DNA of 64,000 nucleotides from Azospirillum sp. TSH64 (GCF_003116035.1 NZ_LGQW01000015.1:1619876-1683875), one strand, 5' to 3'. Counted from the stretch's first letter, positions 17,399-26,863 are shown. Notes: generated by a model from the sequence alone, not told the origin. Numbers and translations: made by a program.

Positions 17399-18454
17399 AT
17401 GACGATACGCAAAAGCTTGGCCTGGGGCCTGCTGCTGGTCGCCCTGTCCGGCGGTTGCGCCGCCGTGGTCGGTGCCGGCGGCGACTCCGACCCCACCCCC
17501 GGCCCCCTTTCCGTCACCGCCTCCGCGGTGCCGCTCGACCGCGGGCGGCCGGACAAGGTCGCGGTCGGGCCGTTGCGCTTTCTGGGCGGTCTGGACATCG
17601 CCGGGGGCGAGCGGGTCGGCGGCCTGTCCGGCCTTTGGATCGATCCGGCCGGCGACCGCTTCGTCGCCATCGGCGACACCGGGCTGGTGGTGGACGGCCG
17701 GCTGCAAACCGACGCCGAGGGCCGGCTCGCCAGAGTGTCGGAGGTCCATGTCCGTCCCTTGACGGTCGAGGAGGGGATCTCCCATCGCAAGCGCCGCACC
17801 GATGCCGAGGATTTGACGCGGCTGCCCGACGGCGGCTGGCTGGTGTCGCTGGAGCGCGACCACCGCATCCTGCGCTACAAGGGCGGCGATGGCAGCGACC
17901 GGGGGCCGGCGGGCACGCCCACGCCGATTCCGATGCCGCCGGGCATGGACAGCACGCCGGAGAATGGCGGGCTGGAGTCGCTGACCCTGCTTCCCGACGG
18001 CCGGCTGCTGACCATCGAGGAGGGCAAGGACGACGGCCATCAGGACCGCCGCGCCTGGATAACCCGCATGGGCTCGTCCAGGGACGGCGTGCCGGCGAGC
18101 GCCGCCGACTGGCAGCCCTTTACCTACCGGACGGCCCCGCGCTACCGCCCGACCTCCGTCGCCCCGCTGCCGGACGGCGGCGTGCTGGTGCTGGAACGCC
18201 GGGTGTCGCTGCTGGGCGGCTGGTCGTCGCGGCTGGTGCGGGTGGCGGCGCGCCAGTTGACAGCCGGCGCGGTGGTGGACGGCGAGGAACTCGGGCGTCT
18301 GGAGACGCCGCTGGTGAACGACAATTTCGAAGGCATCGCCACCCGGCCGGGGCCGGCGGGGGAAACGCTGGTCTATCTGGTCTCCGACAACAATTTCAGT
18401 TCGCTCCAGCGCACCTACCTGCTGATGTTCGCCCTGCACGGCCCCTCGTCGTGA
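17399..18454 (+). CDS. Esterase-like activity of phytase family protein, exported
   Basis: A 351-residue protein from ATG 17399. A signal peptide with a lipobox-like end (LLLVALSGGCA) suggests a lipoprotein at Cys20. The rest, with GLSGLWIDPAGDRFVAIGDTG, EDLTRLPDGGWLVSLERDH, NGGLESLTLLPDGRLLTIEEG and NDNFEGIA, is a beta-propeller of the phytase-like family found across alphaproteobacteria. The true substrate is unknown; the phytase name comes from distant similarity. It stands alone, 200 bp after a divergent kinase. Confidence 0.88.
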   Translation: MTIRKSLAWGLLLVALSGGCAAVVGAGGDSDPTPGPLSVTASAVPLDRGRPDKVAVGPLRFLGGLDIAGGERVGGLSGLWIDPAGDRFVAIGDTGLVVDGRLQTDAEGRLARVSEVHVRPLTVEEGISHRKRRTDAEDLTRLPDGGWLVSLERDHRILRYKGGDGSDRGPAGTPTPIPMPPGMDSTPENGGLESLTLLPDGRLLTIEEGKDDGHQDRRAWITRMGSSRDGVPASAADWQPFTYRTAPRYRPTSVAPLPDGGVLVLERRVSLLGGWSSRLVRVAARQLTAGAVVDGEELGRLETPLVNDNFEGIATRPGPAGETLVYLVSDNNFSSLQRTYLLMFALHGPSS

Positions 18455-18561
18455 CCTCCAGGGTGTCCCACCAAAGTCGGACACGGCCGGTGACGCGGGG
18501 CGTTTGACAGGGCCATGGCTCTGCGGCTAGCTGGGCGGGACTGGTTGCAGGAGAAACAATC

Positions 18562-19473
18562 GTGGTGGCAAGCGATAAGACGGGTGCCGTTCCGGCTCCG
18601 GCGGTGCCCACGGCCGGGCGGGCGGCGCTGCTGACCGTGCTGGCGATGCTGGCCTTCGCCGCCAACTCCATCCTGTGCCGGCTGGCGCTGACCCAGACCG
18701 CCATCGACCCGGCCGGCTTCACCCTGGTGCGCATCGCCTCCGGTGCGGCCAGCCTGTGGCTGATCGCCCGGGCCACCGGGCACGCGAAGGCGGGCGCCGG
18801 CAGCTGGGGCGGGGCGGCAGCGCTGCTGGCCTATGCCGCCGCCTTTTCCTTCGCCTATCTGACCATGACCGCGGGGACCGGGGCGCTGCTGCTGTTCGGT
18901 GCGGTGCAGGCCACCATGATCCTGGCCGGGCTGTATCGCGGCGAACGGCTGGTGCCGCTGCAATGGGGCGGGCTGGCGCTGGCGCTCGGCGGGCTGGCCC
19001 TGCTGCTGGCGCCCGGACTGTCGGCGCCGGACCCGCTGGGGGCGCTGCTGATGCTGGCCGCCGGGGCGGCGTGGGGGATCTATTCCCTGCTGGGACGGGC
19101 CAGCCGCGACCCCATCGCCACCACCGCCGGCAATTTCCTGCGCGCCGCCCCGATGGCGGCGGTTCTGGCGCTGGCGGCGGCGCTGGCGGGGCCGCTGTCC
19201 GGCGGCGGCCTGCGCTGGGACCAGGGCGGGCTGGTCTATGCGGTGCTGTCGGGGGCGCTGGCGTCGGGTGTCGGCTATTCCATCTGGTATGCGGCGCTGC
19301 CGGCCCTGACCGCCGCCCGTGCCGCCTCCGTCCAGCTGAGCGTTCCGGTCATCACCGCGCTTGTTGCGGTGCTGGCGCTGGGGGAGCGGATCACGCCGGT
19401 CCTGGCGCTGTCGTCGGTCGCCGTGCTGGGCGGCATCGCCCTGGTCATTCTGGCCAAGTCGCGGCGGGGATAA
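18562..19473 (+). CDS. EamA/DMT-family transporter
   Basis: A 303-residue inner-membrane protein with ten predicted helices in two EamA repeats; the first repeat begins AALLTVLAMLAFAANSILCRLAL and the second near LLMLAAGAAWGIYSLLG. Conserved features include the small-residue-rich helix GALLLFGAVQATMILAG and the final VAVLGGIALVILAKSRRG. Start at GTG 18562 follows GCAGGAG at a good distance. Probably exports a small metabolite; the substrate is not identifiable. It is convergent with the next gene. Confidence 0.9.
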   Translation: MVASDKTGAVPAPAVPTAGRAALLTVLAMLAFAANSILCRLALTQTAIDPAGFTLVRIASGAASLWLIARATGHAKAGAGSWGGAAALLAYAAAFSFAYLTMTAGTGALLLFGAVQATMILAGLYRGERLVPLQWGGLALALGGLALLLAPGLSAPDPLGALLMLAAGAAWGIYSLLGRASRDPIATTAGNFLRAAPMAAVLALAAALAGPLSGGGLRWDQGGLVYAVLSGALASGVGYSIWYAALPALTAARAASVQLSVPVITALVAVLALGERITPVLALSSVAVLGGIALVILAKSRRG

Positions 19474-19485
19474 GGGCACCCCGCC

Positions 19486-21330
19486 TCACACCGGAGCGGG
19501 CTGTGTCCGCTTCAGCGCCCGCAAGGGCTCCGACCGGTTGCGCAGCCGGGAGGGCGGGAACAGCACGGTGGCGGTGGTGCCCCGGCCCAGCACGCTCGAC
19601 AGCACGAAGCGGCCGTCCTGCAACTCGACCAGCGACTTGACCAGCGGCAGCCCCAATCCGGTTCCGGCATAGCGGCGGGTGTGGGAGTTGTCGACCTGAT
19701 GGAAGGGCTCCATCACCTGGTCCAGTTCGATGGCGGGGATGCCGATGCCGGTGTCGCTGACCCGCAGGCGCAGGCTGCGCGCCACCCGGTCGGCCTCGAC
19801 GACGATCCGCCCGCCGGGCGGGGTGAACTTCACCGCGTTGGACAGCAGGTTCAGCAGGATCTGGCGCACCGCACGGGCATCGGCATAGAGGATGGGCAGG
19901 GAGGCGGGCAGCGCCGACGTGAGGGTCACGCCCTTTTCCACCGCCAGCGGCCCCATCTGGCGCAGGCAGTCGCCGATCAGGTCGTCGACCGGCAGATCCT
20001 CCTGATGCAGCACATATTTGCCCGATTCGATCTTGGTGGTGTCGAGGATGTCGTTGATCAGGCTCAGCAGATGCTGGCCGGACTTGCGGATGTCGCCGAC
20101 ATATTCGGTCTGCTTGGCCGACATCTGGCCGAAGATGCCGCTTTCCAGCGCCTCGGCGAAGCCGATGACGGCATTCAGCGGGGTGCGCAGCTCGTGGCTC
20201 ATGTTGGCCAGGAACTGGGTCTTGGCCCGGTTGGCGGCGTCGGAGACCTGCTTGGCGGCGATCAGCTCGGCCTCGATCCGGTGGCGGGCGGCGATGTCCT
20301 GGATCAGCCGCTGCTGGCTGTCGCGCAGCGCCCGCTCGCTGTCCTGGAGATCGGCCATCGCCCGTTCCCGCCGCCCCGCCTCGCGCAGCAGGGCGAGCGT
20401 CATCGCCGCCAGCACCAGTGTCCCGGCAAGATCGGCCACCGCCAGCGTCATCGCCTTCGACCACCAGTGCGCCAGCACCGCGTCGCGCGACAACGAGACG
20501 GTCACCGCCACCGGCATCTCGGCCGACGCGCGATGGCTGAGGATGCGGCGCGGCCCGTCGCTGGCGCTGTCCAGCAGTTCGGTGCCCACCCGCGCCTGCT
20601 TCAGCAGCGTGGTGAACAGCGGCAGATGGTGGGCGGACAGGCCGATGTGGCTGTCGTGGTCGGGGAAGCGGGCGATCACCGGCCCGTCGGCGTGATAGAG
20701 CGTGACCACCGCGTCGCCGGACAGGGGAAGCGTCTGGTAGAAGCTGCGGAAGGCCATCGGCTCCATCACCGCGACCGCCACCCCGGCGAAGCGGCCGTCC
20801 GGCGCCTCCAGCCGCCGGCTCATGCTGATGAACCAGGTGTTGGAGGTGCGGCCGCGCACCGGGTTGCCGACGAAGACCGCATCGGCGCCGCCGGGAACCA
20901 GCCTGTCGCGGTGCGCCATCAGGTAATCGCGGTCCGACAGGTCGATGCCGGCCGGCTCCAGCGTCTGGGTGTCGTGGATCAGTTTGCCGTCGGCCGACAC
21001 CACCAGGACGGCGCGGATCAGCGGCGAAAGCGTCGCCTGACGGCGCAGCAGGGCGAAGACATCGGCGTCGCCGCGCTCCCAGCTGTCGGCGCGCACGGCC
21101 AGGACCTCGACGATTCCGGCCAGGATTTTCGCCACGCCGGACAGGCTGTCGGTGGCATGGTGCTCCAGCACCAGCGCCATCGCCGCGCTGTCCTCCCGCG
21201 CCCGGGCCAGCGTCTCGTCGCGCTGGTGCAGCAGGTCGTGGCCGACCAGGGCGTTGAGGCCCAGGATCAGCGCCACACCGAATGCGCCCATTCCCCCTTT
21301 GAGACGCGAGATCAAGCGACGGCCCGCCAT
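19486..21330 (-). CDS. Membrane histidine kinase with periplasmic Cache-type sensor
   Basis: A 614-residue sensor kinase. Helix 1 is near residues 15-33 (GAFGVALILGLNALVG), followed by a 250-residue periplasmic region with Cache-like features (IRAVLVVSADGKLIHDT, DLSDRDYLMAHRD, FISMSRRLEAPDGRFAG) and helix 2 near 295-320. A coiled linker leads to FLANMSHELRTPLNAVIGFAEAL (phosphoacceptor His near 376), then ILLNLLSNAVKFTPPGG (N box), VSDTGIGIPA (G1) and YAGTGLGLPLVKSL (G2). No receiver domain. Such Cache domains often sense small organic molecules. A 40-codon gene lies upstream on the same strand. Confidence 0.93.
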   Translation of the reverse strand: MAGRRLISRLKGGMGAFGVALILGLNALVGHDLLHQRDETLARAREDSAAMALVLEHHATDSLSGVAKILAGIVEVLAVRADSWERGDADVFALLRRQATLSPLIRAVLVVSADGKLIHDTQTLEPAGIDLSDRDYLMAHRDRLVPGGADAVFVGNPVRGRTSNTWFISMSRRLEAPDGRFAGVAVAVMEPMAFRSFYQTLPLSGDAVVTLYHADGPVIARFPDHDSHIGLSAHHLPLFTTLLKQARVGTELLDSASDGPRRILSHRASAEMPVAVTVSLSRDAVLAHWWSKAMTLAVADLAGTLVLAAMTLALLREAGRRERAMADLQDSERALRDSQQRLIQDIAARHRIEAELIAAKQVSDAANRAKTQFLANMSHELRTPLNAVIGFAEALESGIFGQMSAKQTEYVGDIRKSGQHLLSLINDILDTTKIESGKYVLHQEDLPVDDLIGDCLRQMGPLAVEKGVTLTSALPASLPILYADARAVRQILLNLLSNAVKFTPPGGRIVVEADRVARSLRLRVSDTGIGIPAIELDQVMEPFHQVDNSHTRRYAGTGLGLPLVKSLVELQDGRFVLSSVLGRGTTATVLFPPSRLRNRSEPLRALKRTQPAPV

Positions 21331-21416
21331 GTCCGGTCACGGATCACCCGATCCTACACCGTGCAGGGAATGGCCGGAAGTCGCCTTATCGTAGAATTAA
21401 GGGGTTTCCTGTTCCC

Positions 21417-21539
21417 TCAAAGGCGGACGGAAGTGCTGGAATAGCGCTCCGCGGTCGAGTGCCCCATCGCGTTCAGCACCGCAGCCGTGCCCAGTGCGAT
21501 CACCGCCGCGGCGGCGAAGCCGAGGATCATTGCCTTCAT
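21417..21539 (-). CDS. Small single-helix membrane protein (40 residues)
   Basis: A 40-residue reading frame with a good AGGGAG ribosome site eight bases before ATG at 21539. It encodes MKAMILGFAAAAVIALGTAA followed by VLNAMGHSTAERYSSTSVRL: one hydrophobic helix and a polar tail, like a small membrane or secreted peptide. It ends 86 bp before the start of the Cache histidine kinase on the same strand and could share its transcript. Function unknown; the call rests on the ribosome site and the coherent membrane segment. Confidence 0.6.
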   Translation of the reverse strand: MKAMILGFAAAAVIALGTAAVLNAMGHSTAERYSSTSVRL

Positions 21540-21644
21540 TCCATCACTCCCTGACACATGCGCGACGTCGGTCGCATAAAAGCAAAGCGGGCGTGGCGGC
21601 GCAATCCGCGCTTTCCCGAACGCCGGAGGCCCGGCCGAAACCGC

Positions 21645-21836
21645 TCAGATCTCGTCGGGACCGACCAGCGTCAGCGAGATGACGTCGCTGTCGATCAGCA
21701 CTTTGCCGGCATGCTCGAAATTGACGGTGATGCGGTTGCGGATGGCCGACTGCACCTGCCCCAGCCCCCAGTCGGGCTGGTCCGGGTGGCGCACCCAGGC
21801 GCCGGGCACCAGCGAATCGTCCATGTCGGGTCCCAT
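21645..21836 (-). CDS. DUF3553 family small protein
   Basis: A 63-residue soluble protein. The pattern VPGAWVRHPDQPDWGLGQVQSA then VNFEHAGKVLIDSDVISL is that of DUF3553, a small SH3-like domain resembling the CarD/UvrD-tail type of nucleic-acid or polymerase binding folds. It is divergently placed from chpT with 110 bp between starts. An alternative start four codons in (21824) is possible. Function is not established. Confidence 0.82.
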   Translation of the reverse strand: MGPDMDDSLVPGAWVRHPDQPDWGLGQVQSAIRNRITVNFEHAGKVLIDSDVISLTLVGPDEI

Positions 21837-21946
21837 CCATCGAACTATTGTACATAGGAAATGCGACCGCCTGTGCGGCGGGGCCGGGACAGTATAGAAT
21901 CTCCAGCGCCGCGCCGTCGCCGTTCCTTTTTACCGGAGTCTGCCTC

Positions 21947-22642
21947 GTGACCGAATCGTCCTCCCTCCCCGTCAGCGTCGACATCCGCGTTCTGGAACTG
22001 CTGGCGTCGAAGCTCTGCCACGATCTGGTCAGCCCGGTCGGCGCCATCCGCAACGGGCTGGAGCTGATCGAGGAGATGCAGGAGGACGAGGATGGCGGGC
22101 CTGCCGGGGGCGGTTCCATCGGCGGGTTCCTGGGCGAGGCGGTGAAGCTGATCGACCATTCCTCCGGCCAGGCCGACCGCCGGCTGCGGGTGTTCCGGCT
22201 GGCCTATGGGGTGGCGGGGCGCGACCAGAAGGGCTTCGGCGACGCCCGTGCCGCCGCCGCCGGCTATGTCGAGGGCGGACGCACCCGGCTGGACTGGCCG
22301 GAACGGGTGCCCCACGACATGACCGCCCAGCGCCGCGGCGTGGTCAAGCTGGTGCTGAATCTGGTGATGCTGGCGGACGAGGCGCTGACCCATGGCGGGC
22401 TGGTCTCCGTCGCCGCCGACGGCGATGAGACGGCGGGCCGCATCACCGTGACCGCCGCCGGCCGGCCGGGCACCCTGAACCCGGAGGCCGCGGCGGCGCT
22501 TGCCGGAACGGCGACGGCCGGGGCGCTGACTCCCCGCACCATCCACGCCTATCTGGCCGGCCGGCTGGCCGAAAGCGACGGCTTCCGCATCGCCGTCGCC
22601 ACCGAAAGCAGCGAGCGGCTGGTCTTCACCGCCGAGTGGTGA
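21947..22642 (+). CDS. chpT: Histidine phosphotransferase ChpT
   Basis: Relays phosphate from the hybrid kinase CckA to CtrA (and CpdR) in alphaproteobacteria. The 231-residue protein from GTG 21947 has the histidine-kinase-like fold without ATP binding: ELLASKLCHDLVSPVGAIRNGLEL carries the phosphorylated His25, and the degenerate C-terminal ATPase-like part includes GVVKLVLNLVMLADEAL. The frame is open 33 codons upstream, but that part is not family-like. CtrA, its target, is encoded 8 kb away in the same window; cckA is not present. Confidence 0.92.
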   Translation: MTESSSLPVSVDIRVLELLASKLCHDLVSPVGAIRNGLELIEEMQEDEDGGPAGGGSIGGFLGEAVKLIDHSSGQADRRLRVFRLAYGVAGRDQKGFGDARAAAAGYVEGGRTRLDWPERVPHDMTAQRRGVVKLVLNLVMLADEALTHGGLVSVAADGDETAGRITVTAAGRPGTLNPEAAAALAGTATAGALTPRTIHAYLAGRLAESDGFRIAVATESSERLVFTAEW

Positions 22643-22669
22643 GGCGTCCCGCCGCTCTTCCGGCCGCGT

Positions 22670-22843
22670 CTACAGCTGTTTGAAAATCCGCGGCTCCACC
22701 ACGACCTGCTCCACCCCGCCGGTGGTCTGGTGGGCCGTGGTGCGCAGCGTGATCGCCAGATTGTGGCGTGCGGCCTCCGCCAGCGCGGCGTTGAGCCGTT
22801 CCACGGCTTCGCGCACGGATTGGGCGATTTCGGCGTCGCTCAT
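22670..22843 (-). CDS. Hypothetical small protein (57 residues)
   Basis: Encodes MSDAEIAQSVREAVERLNAA and a remaining segment ending VEQVVVEPRIFKQL, from ATG 22843 with AGGGAGG just upstream. It looks like an amphipathic helix followed by two short strands, soluble, no signal. It is convergent with chpT (28 bp apart). I do not recognise a family; the ribosome site and balanced amino-acid composition support it being real. Confidence 0.65.
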   Translation of the reverse strand: MSDAEIAQSVREAVERLNAALAEAARHNLAITLRTTAHQTTGGVEQVVVEPRIFKQL

Positions 22844-23063
22844 CGATCCTCCCTGTGAGAATGGACGCTGTGACAAAGGAACCCCGATCCTACCGGTAGC
22901 AGCTCCCGGAAGACTCCCTATCGGAAGAGGTAAGGTTCTCTTAATCAGTGTTTGACAGGCTCCCACCCTACCTGGACTGGAGCGCAACCGGCAGCCTTTC
23001 GATGCTGCCCGTTCGAGCCGCAGGCCGGCGCGGACCATAAACATTGGGCCTGGGGAATGCGAC

Positions 23064-25847
23064 ATGGATGATCTGCTGTCCGAATTTCTGACGGAGACCA
23101 ACGAAAACCTCTCGGTGCTCGACGTCGAGCTGGTCAGGTTGGAGCAGAATCCCAACAATCCGGAACTGCTGTCGAACATCTTCCGGCTCGTCCACACCAT
23201 CAAGGGAACCTGCGGCTTCCTCGGCCTGCCCCGCCTGGAAAAGGTGGCGCACGCGTCGGAGAACGTGCTGGGCAAGTTCCGCGATGGCGAACTGACGATC
23301 AACCCGGAAGCCGTTTCGCTGATCCTGCAGGCTCTGGACACCATCAAGAGCCTGCTGGCGGTGCTGGAAGCGACCGAGGCGGAACCGCCCGGCGACGACC
23401 TGCCGCTGATCGAGCGGCTGAACCTGTGCGCCGAAGGCAAGCTGGGCGGTCCCGCCCCGGCCGCAGCCGCTCCCCCGCCGCCCCCGCCGCCGACCGCCCC
23501 TGCGGTTGCCGCGTCGGAATCCCGGCCGGTGACGATGGACGAGCTTGAGGCGCTGTGGAACTCCACGCCCGGCCCGAACGACATTCCCGCTCCGGCGGCC
23601 GGCACCGCGGTCGCCACCCGTGCGCCCGAGCCGGCCGAGGAGCCGGCCCAGTCGCACGACCTCGTCGTGCCCGATGCCGAGCCGGTCGCCGCCAAGGTGC
23701 CGGCGCCGGTCGCCCCGATGGCCGGTGCTTCGGGCGGCGGCAACGCCGGTGCCGCCGATGCCGGCGCCGAGGCCGCGACCAAGGAATCGGCAGTCGCCGC
23801 CCAGACCATCCGCGTCAACGTCGACCTGCTCGAAAACCTGATGACCATGGTGTCGGAGCTGGTGCTGACCCGCAACCAGCTGCTCCAGATCCTGCGGTCG
23901 CAGAAGGAGAGCGAGTTCGCGGCACCGCTGCAGCGCCTGAACCATGTGACGTCGGAGCTGCAGGAAGGCGTCATGAAGACGCGCATGCAGCCCATCGGCA
24001 ACGCCTGGGCCAAGCTGCCGCGTCTGGTGCGCGATCTGGCGCATGAACTGAACAAGAAGATCGACCTCCAGATGCTCGGCGCCGACACCGAGCTGGACCG
24101 CCAGGTGCTGGAGCTGATCAAGGATCCGCTGACCCACATGGTGCGCAACAGCGCCGACCATGGGCTGGAGATTCCGGCGGAGCGCGTGAAGGCCGGCAAG
24201 ACGGAGACCGGCCGCATCACCCTGAACGCCTATCACGAGGGCGGCCACATCATCATCGAGATCCAGGACGACGGTAAGGGCCTTGCCATCGACCGGATCA
24301 AGCAGAAGGCGATCCAGAACGGGATGGCGTCGGAAGGCGAGCTGGCCTCGATGACCGACCAGCAGATCATCCAGTTCATCATGAAGCCGGGCTTCTCCAC
24401 CGCCGCCAAGGTCACCAACGTGTCGGGCCGCGGCGTCGGCATGGACGTGGTGAAGACCAACATCGAGAAGATCGGCGGTACGATCGAGATCAAGTCGGCC
24501 CAGGGCAAGGGCTCGACCTTCGTCATCAAGATCCCGCTGACGCTGGCCATCGTCTCGGCCCTGATCGTGGAATGCGCCGGCGAGCGCTTCGCCATCCCGC
24601 AGATCAGCGTGGTCGAGCTGGTGCGCGCCGCCGCCGACAGCGAGCACACCATCGAGCGCCTGAAGGGCACTCCGGTCCTGCGCCTGCGCAACCGCCTGCT
24701 GCCGCTGGTCTCGCTCCAGCAGCTGCTGCGGCTGGACGACAGCGAGGGCGCCAAGAAGACCGAGGAAGAGACCTTCATCGTCGTCACCCAGGTTGGCACC
24801 TACACCTTCGGCATCATGGTCGACCGCGTGTTCGACACCGAGGAAATCGTGGTGAAGCCGGTGGCGCCGATCCTGCGCCACATCGAGATGTTCTCGGGCA
24901 ACACGATCCTGGGCGACGGCTCGGTCATCATGATCCTGGACCCCAACGGCATCGCGTCGGCCACCGGCGAGATGGCGATGGGCGAGGCTGCCGGCAAGGA
25001 GGCTGCCGCGGTCCAGACCCAGCGCCAGGAGGACAAGATGGCGCTCCTGCTGTTCCGCGCCGGCGAGGGCGCACCCAAGGCGGTGCCGCTGTCGCTGGTC
25101 GCCCGCCTGGAGGACGTCGATCTCGCCACGGTCGAGTTGTCGAACGGCCTGCCGGTGGTCCAGTACCGCGGCAAGCTGATGCCGCTGGTCCCGATCGACC
25201 CGAACTTCGTCGTCGCCAACGAAGGCCGCCAGCCGGTGCTGGTGTTTGCCGACGGCGACCGCTCGATGGGCCTGATCGTCGACGAGATCGTCGACATCGT
25301 GGAGGAGAAGCTGAACGTCCAGCTGGCCGCGGAGCGTCCCGGCCTGATGGGGTCGGCGATCATCGCCGGCAAGGCGACCGAGGTGATCGACGCCGGCTTC
25401 TTCCTGACCCAGGCCTACAAGGACTGGTTCGGCTCCTCCACCCAGGAGGGGTTCGAGGAGGAGAAGCTGCAGCGCGTGCTGCTGGTGGACGACAGCCCCT
25501 TCTTCCGCAACCTGCTGACGCCGCTGCTGTCGGTCGCCGGCTACGACGTGACGGCGGTGGAGAATGCCGGCGACGCGCTGGCGCTCTGCGAGGCGGGCGA
25601 GGACTTCGACGTCATCGTCTCCGACATCGAGATGCCGGGCATGAGCGGCTTCGACTTCGCCGAGGCGGTGCGCCACGGCAGCCGCTGGCAGCGCGTTCCG
25701 ATGGTGGCGCTGTCCAGCCACGCCAGCGCCCGCGATCTCGACCGCGGCCGGATCGCCGGTTTCAACGACTATGTCGCCAAGTTCGACCGTGACGCGCTGC
25801 TCTTCGCGCTCCAGCAGACGCTGACCGACCAGAAAGGTGCCGCATGA
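23064..25847 (+). CDS. cheA: Chemotaxis histidine kinase CheA, hybrid with C-terminal receiver
   Basis: Central kinase of the chemotaxis array. The 927-residue chain has an Hpt domain (RLVHTIKGTCGFLG, His44), a Pro/Ala-rich linker (about 130-240), dimerisation helices, an ATPase domain (HMVRNSADHGLE near 357, DDGKGL, GRGVGMDVV near 455), a CheW-like P5 domain, a second CheW-like segment (about 655-790) and a receiver domain (VLLVDDSPFFRN; Asp near 852 in VSDIEMPG; Lys near 905). Unlike the long form reported for A. brasilense CheA1, no N-terminal membrane domain is present. First gene of cheA-W-Y-B-R; overlaps cheW by four bases. Confidence 0.97.
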   Translation: MDDLLSEFLTETNENLSVLDVELVRLEQNPNNPELLSNIFRLVHTIKGTCGFLGLPRLEKVAHASENVLGKFRDGELTINPEAVSLILQALDTIKSLLAVLEATEAEPPGDDLPLIERLNLCAEGKLGGPAPAAAAPPPPPPPTAPAVAASESRPVTMDELEALWNSTPGPNDIPAPAAGTAVATRAPEPAEEPAQSHDLVVPDAEPVAAKVPAPVAPMAGASGGGNAGAADAGAEAATKESAVAAQTIRVNVDLLENLMTMVSELVLTRNQLLQILRSQKESEFAAPLQRLNHVTSELQEGVMKTRMQPIGNAWAKLPRLVRDLAHELNKKIDLQMLGADTELDRQVLELIKDPLTHMVRNSADHGLEIPAERVKAGKTETGRITLNAYHEGGHIIIEIQDDGKGLAIDRIKQKAIQNGMASEGELASMTDQQIIQFIMKPGFSTAAKVTNVSGRGVGMDVVKTNIEKIGGTIEIKSAQGKGSTFVIKIPLTLAIVSALIVECAGERFAIPQISVVELVRAAADSEHTIERLKGTPVLRLRNRLLPLVSLQQLLRLDDSEGAKKTEEETFIVVTQVGTYTFGIMVDRVFDTEEIVVKPVAPILRHIEMFSGNTILGDGSVIMILDPNGIASATGEMAMGEAAGKEAAAVQTQRQEDKMALLLFRAGEGAPKAVPLSLVARLEDVDLATVELSNGLPVVQYRGKLMPLVPIDPNFVVANEGRQPVLVFADGDRSMGLIVDEIVDIVEEKLNVQLAAERPGLMGSAIIAGKATEVIDAGFFLTQAYKDWFGSSTQEGFEEEKLQRVLLVDDSPFFRNLLTPLLSVAGYDVTAVENAGDALALCEAGEDFDVIVSDIEMPGMSGFDFAEAVRHGSRWQRVPMVALSSHASARDLDRGRIAGFNDYVAKFDRDALLFALQQTLTDQKGAA

Positions 25848-26344
25848 GCAACGCCAAGCTGCCGTCCACCGTCCGCAAGTCGCGGGGCGACGATCTCGTC
25901 GTCTCCGGCAACCAGGACTTCGTGACCATGACGATCGCCGACCAGATGTTCGGCATCCCGGTCCTTCAGGTGCAGGACGTGCTGGGCCATCAGCGGATCA
26001 CCCGCATCCCGCTGGCCCCGCCGGAGGTCGCCGGATCGCTGAACCTGCGCGGCCGCATCGTCACCGCCATCGACGTCCGCCTGCGGCTCGGCCTGACCGG
26101 CCGTCCGAAGGACAAGCCCGGCATGTCGATCGTCGTCGACCTGCGCGGAGAACTGTACAGCCTGATGGTCGATTCGGTCGGCGAGGTGCTCAGCCTGACC
26201 AAGGAGGACTTCGAGCGCAACCCGGCGACCCTGGATCCGCGTTGGCGCGAGGTATCGACCGGAATTTATAGGCTGAACGGTCAGTTGATGGTTGTGCTGG
26301 ACGTGCCCCGTCTGCTCAACTTCACAACCATCGAGACGGCTTGA
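25844..26344 (+). CDS. cheW: Chemotaxis coupling protein CheW
   Basis: Couples CheA to chemoreceptors. The 166-residue protein has the CheW SH3-like pair of domains: FVTMTIADQMFGIPVLQVQD, then RITRIPLAPPEVAGSLNLRG with RIVTAIDVRLRLG, and LMVDSVGEVLSL. An N-terminal extension of about 25 residues is rich in charges. ATG overlaps the cheA stop (ATGA), indicating translational coupling, and cheY follows after 89 bp. Confidence 0.97.
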   Translation: MSNAKLPSTVRKSRGDDLVVSGNQDFVTMTIADQMFGIPVLQVQDVLGHQRITRIPLAPPEVAGSLNLRGRIVTAIDVRLRLGLTGRPKDKPGMSIVVDLRGELYSLMVDSVGEVLSLTKEDFERNPATLDPRWREVSTGIYRLNGQLMVVLDVPRLLNFTTIETA

Positions 26345-26433
26345 CGGTTTGCGGCGCCCTGCCCTCCGGGGGAGGGTGCCGCACCGGCCGGCCGGCTTTT
26401 GCCGACGAACAGATGACCTGAGGCCCTGCCGCA

Positions 26434-26799
26434 ATGAAATCCTGCCTGGTGGTCGATGACAGCCGCGTTGTCCGCAAGGTCGCGCGCAAGATCCTGGAAG
26501 AGCTGAATTTCGCCTGCTTGGAGGCGGAGGACGGCAAGCAGGCGATGGAAGCCTGCGCGGCGCAGATGCCGGACGCCATCCTGCTGGACTGGAACATGCC
26601 GGTGATGACCGGGATCGAGTTCCTGCGCCGGTTGCGCAAAATGAGCGGGGGCGAACAGCCCAAGGTGGTGTTCTGCACGACCGAGAACGACCTTGCCCAC
26701 ATCCAGGAGGCGCTGTCCGCCGGGGCCAACGAGTACATCATGAAGCCCTTCGACAGCGACATCATCCAGACCAAGTTCGCGCAGGTCGGCCTTCTGTGA
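26434..26799 (+). CDS. cheY: Chemotaxis response regulator CheY
   Basis: A single receiver domain of 121 residues that, when phosphorylated by CheA, should act on the flagellar switch. The acidic pocket (Asp8, Asp9), phosphorylation site Asp52 in LLDWNMPVMTG, the Thr of CTTEN (82-83) and Lys104 in IMKPFD are all present. There is no output domain. Third gene of the che operon; 64 bp to cheB. Confidence 0.96.
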   Translation: MKSCLVVDDSRVVRKVARKILEELNFACLEAEDGKQAMEACAAQMPDAILLDWNMPVMTGIEFLRRLRKMSGGEQPKVVFCTTENDLAHIQEALSAGANEYIMKPFDSDIIQTKFAQVGLL

Positions 26800-26863
26800 C
26801 CCCGGGGCGGGATGTCGGGAGAGCCAGCGTTGAACCAGTCGAGTTGAAAGGCGAATCGCCGTT

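Noticed and set aside
22968..25721. Open frame of 917 codons antisense to cheA
   Set aside because: Its product is His/Gln/Arg/Asp-rich without any domain, typical of the antisense frame of GC-rich genes; cheA is certain on the other strand.
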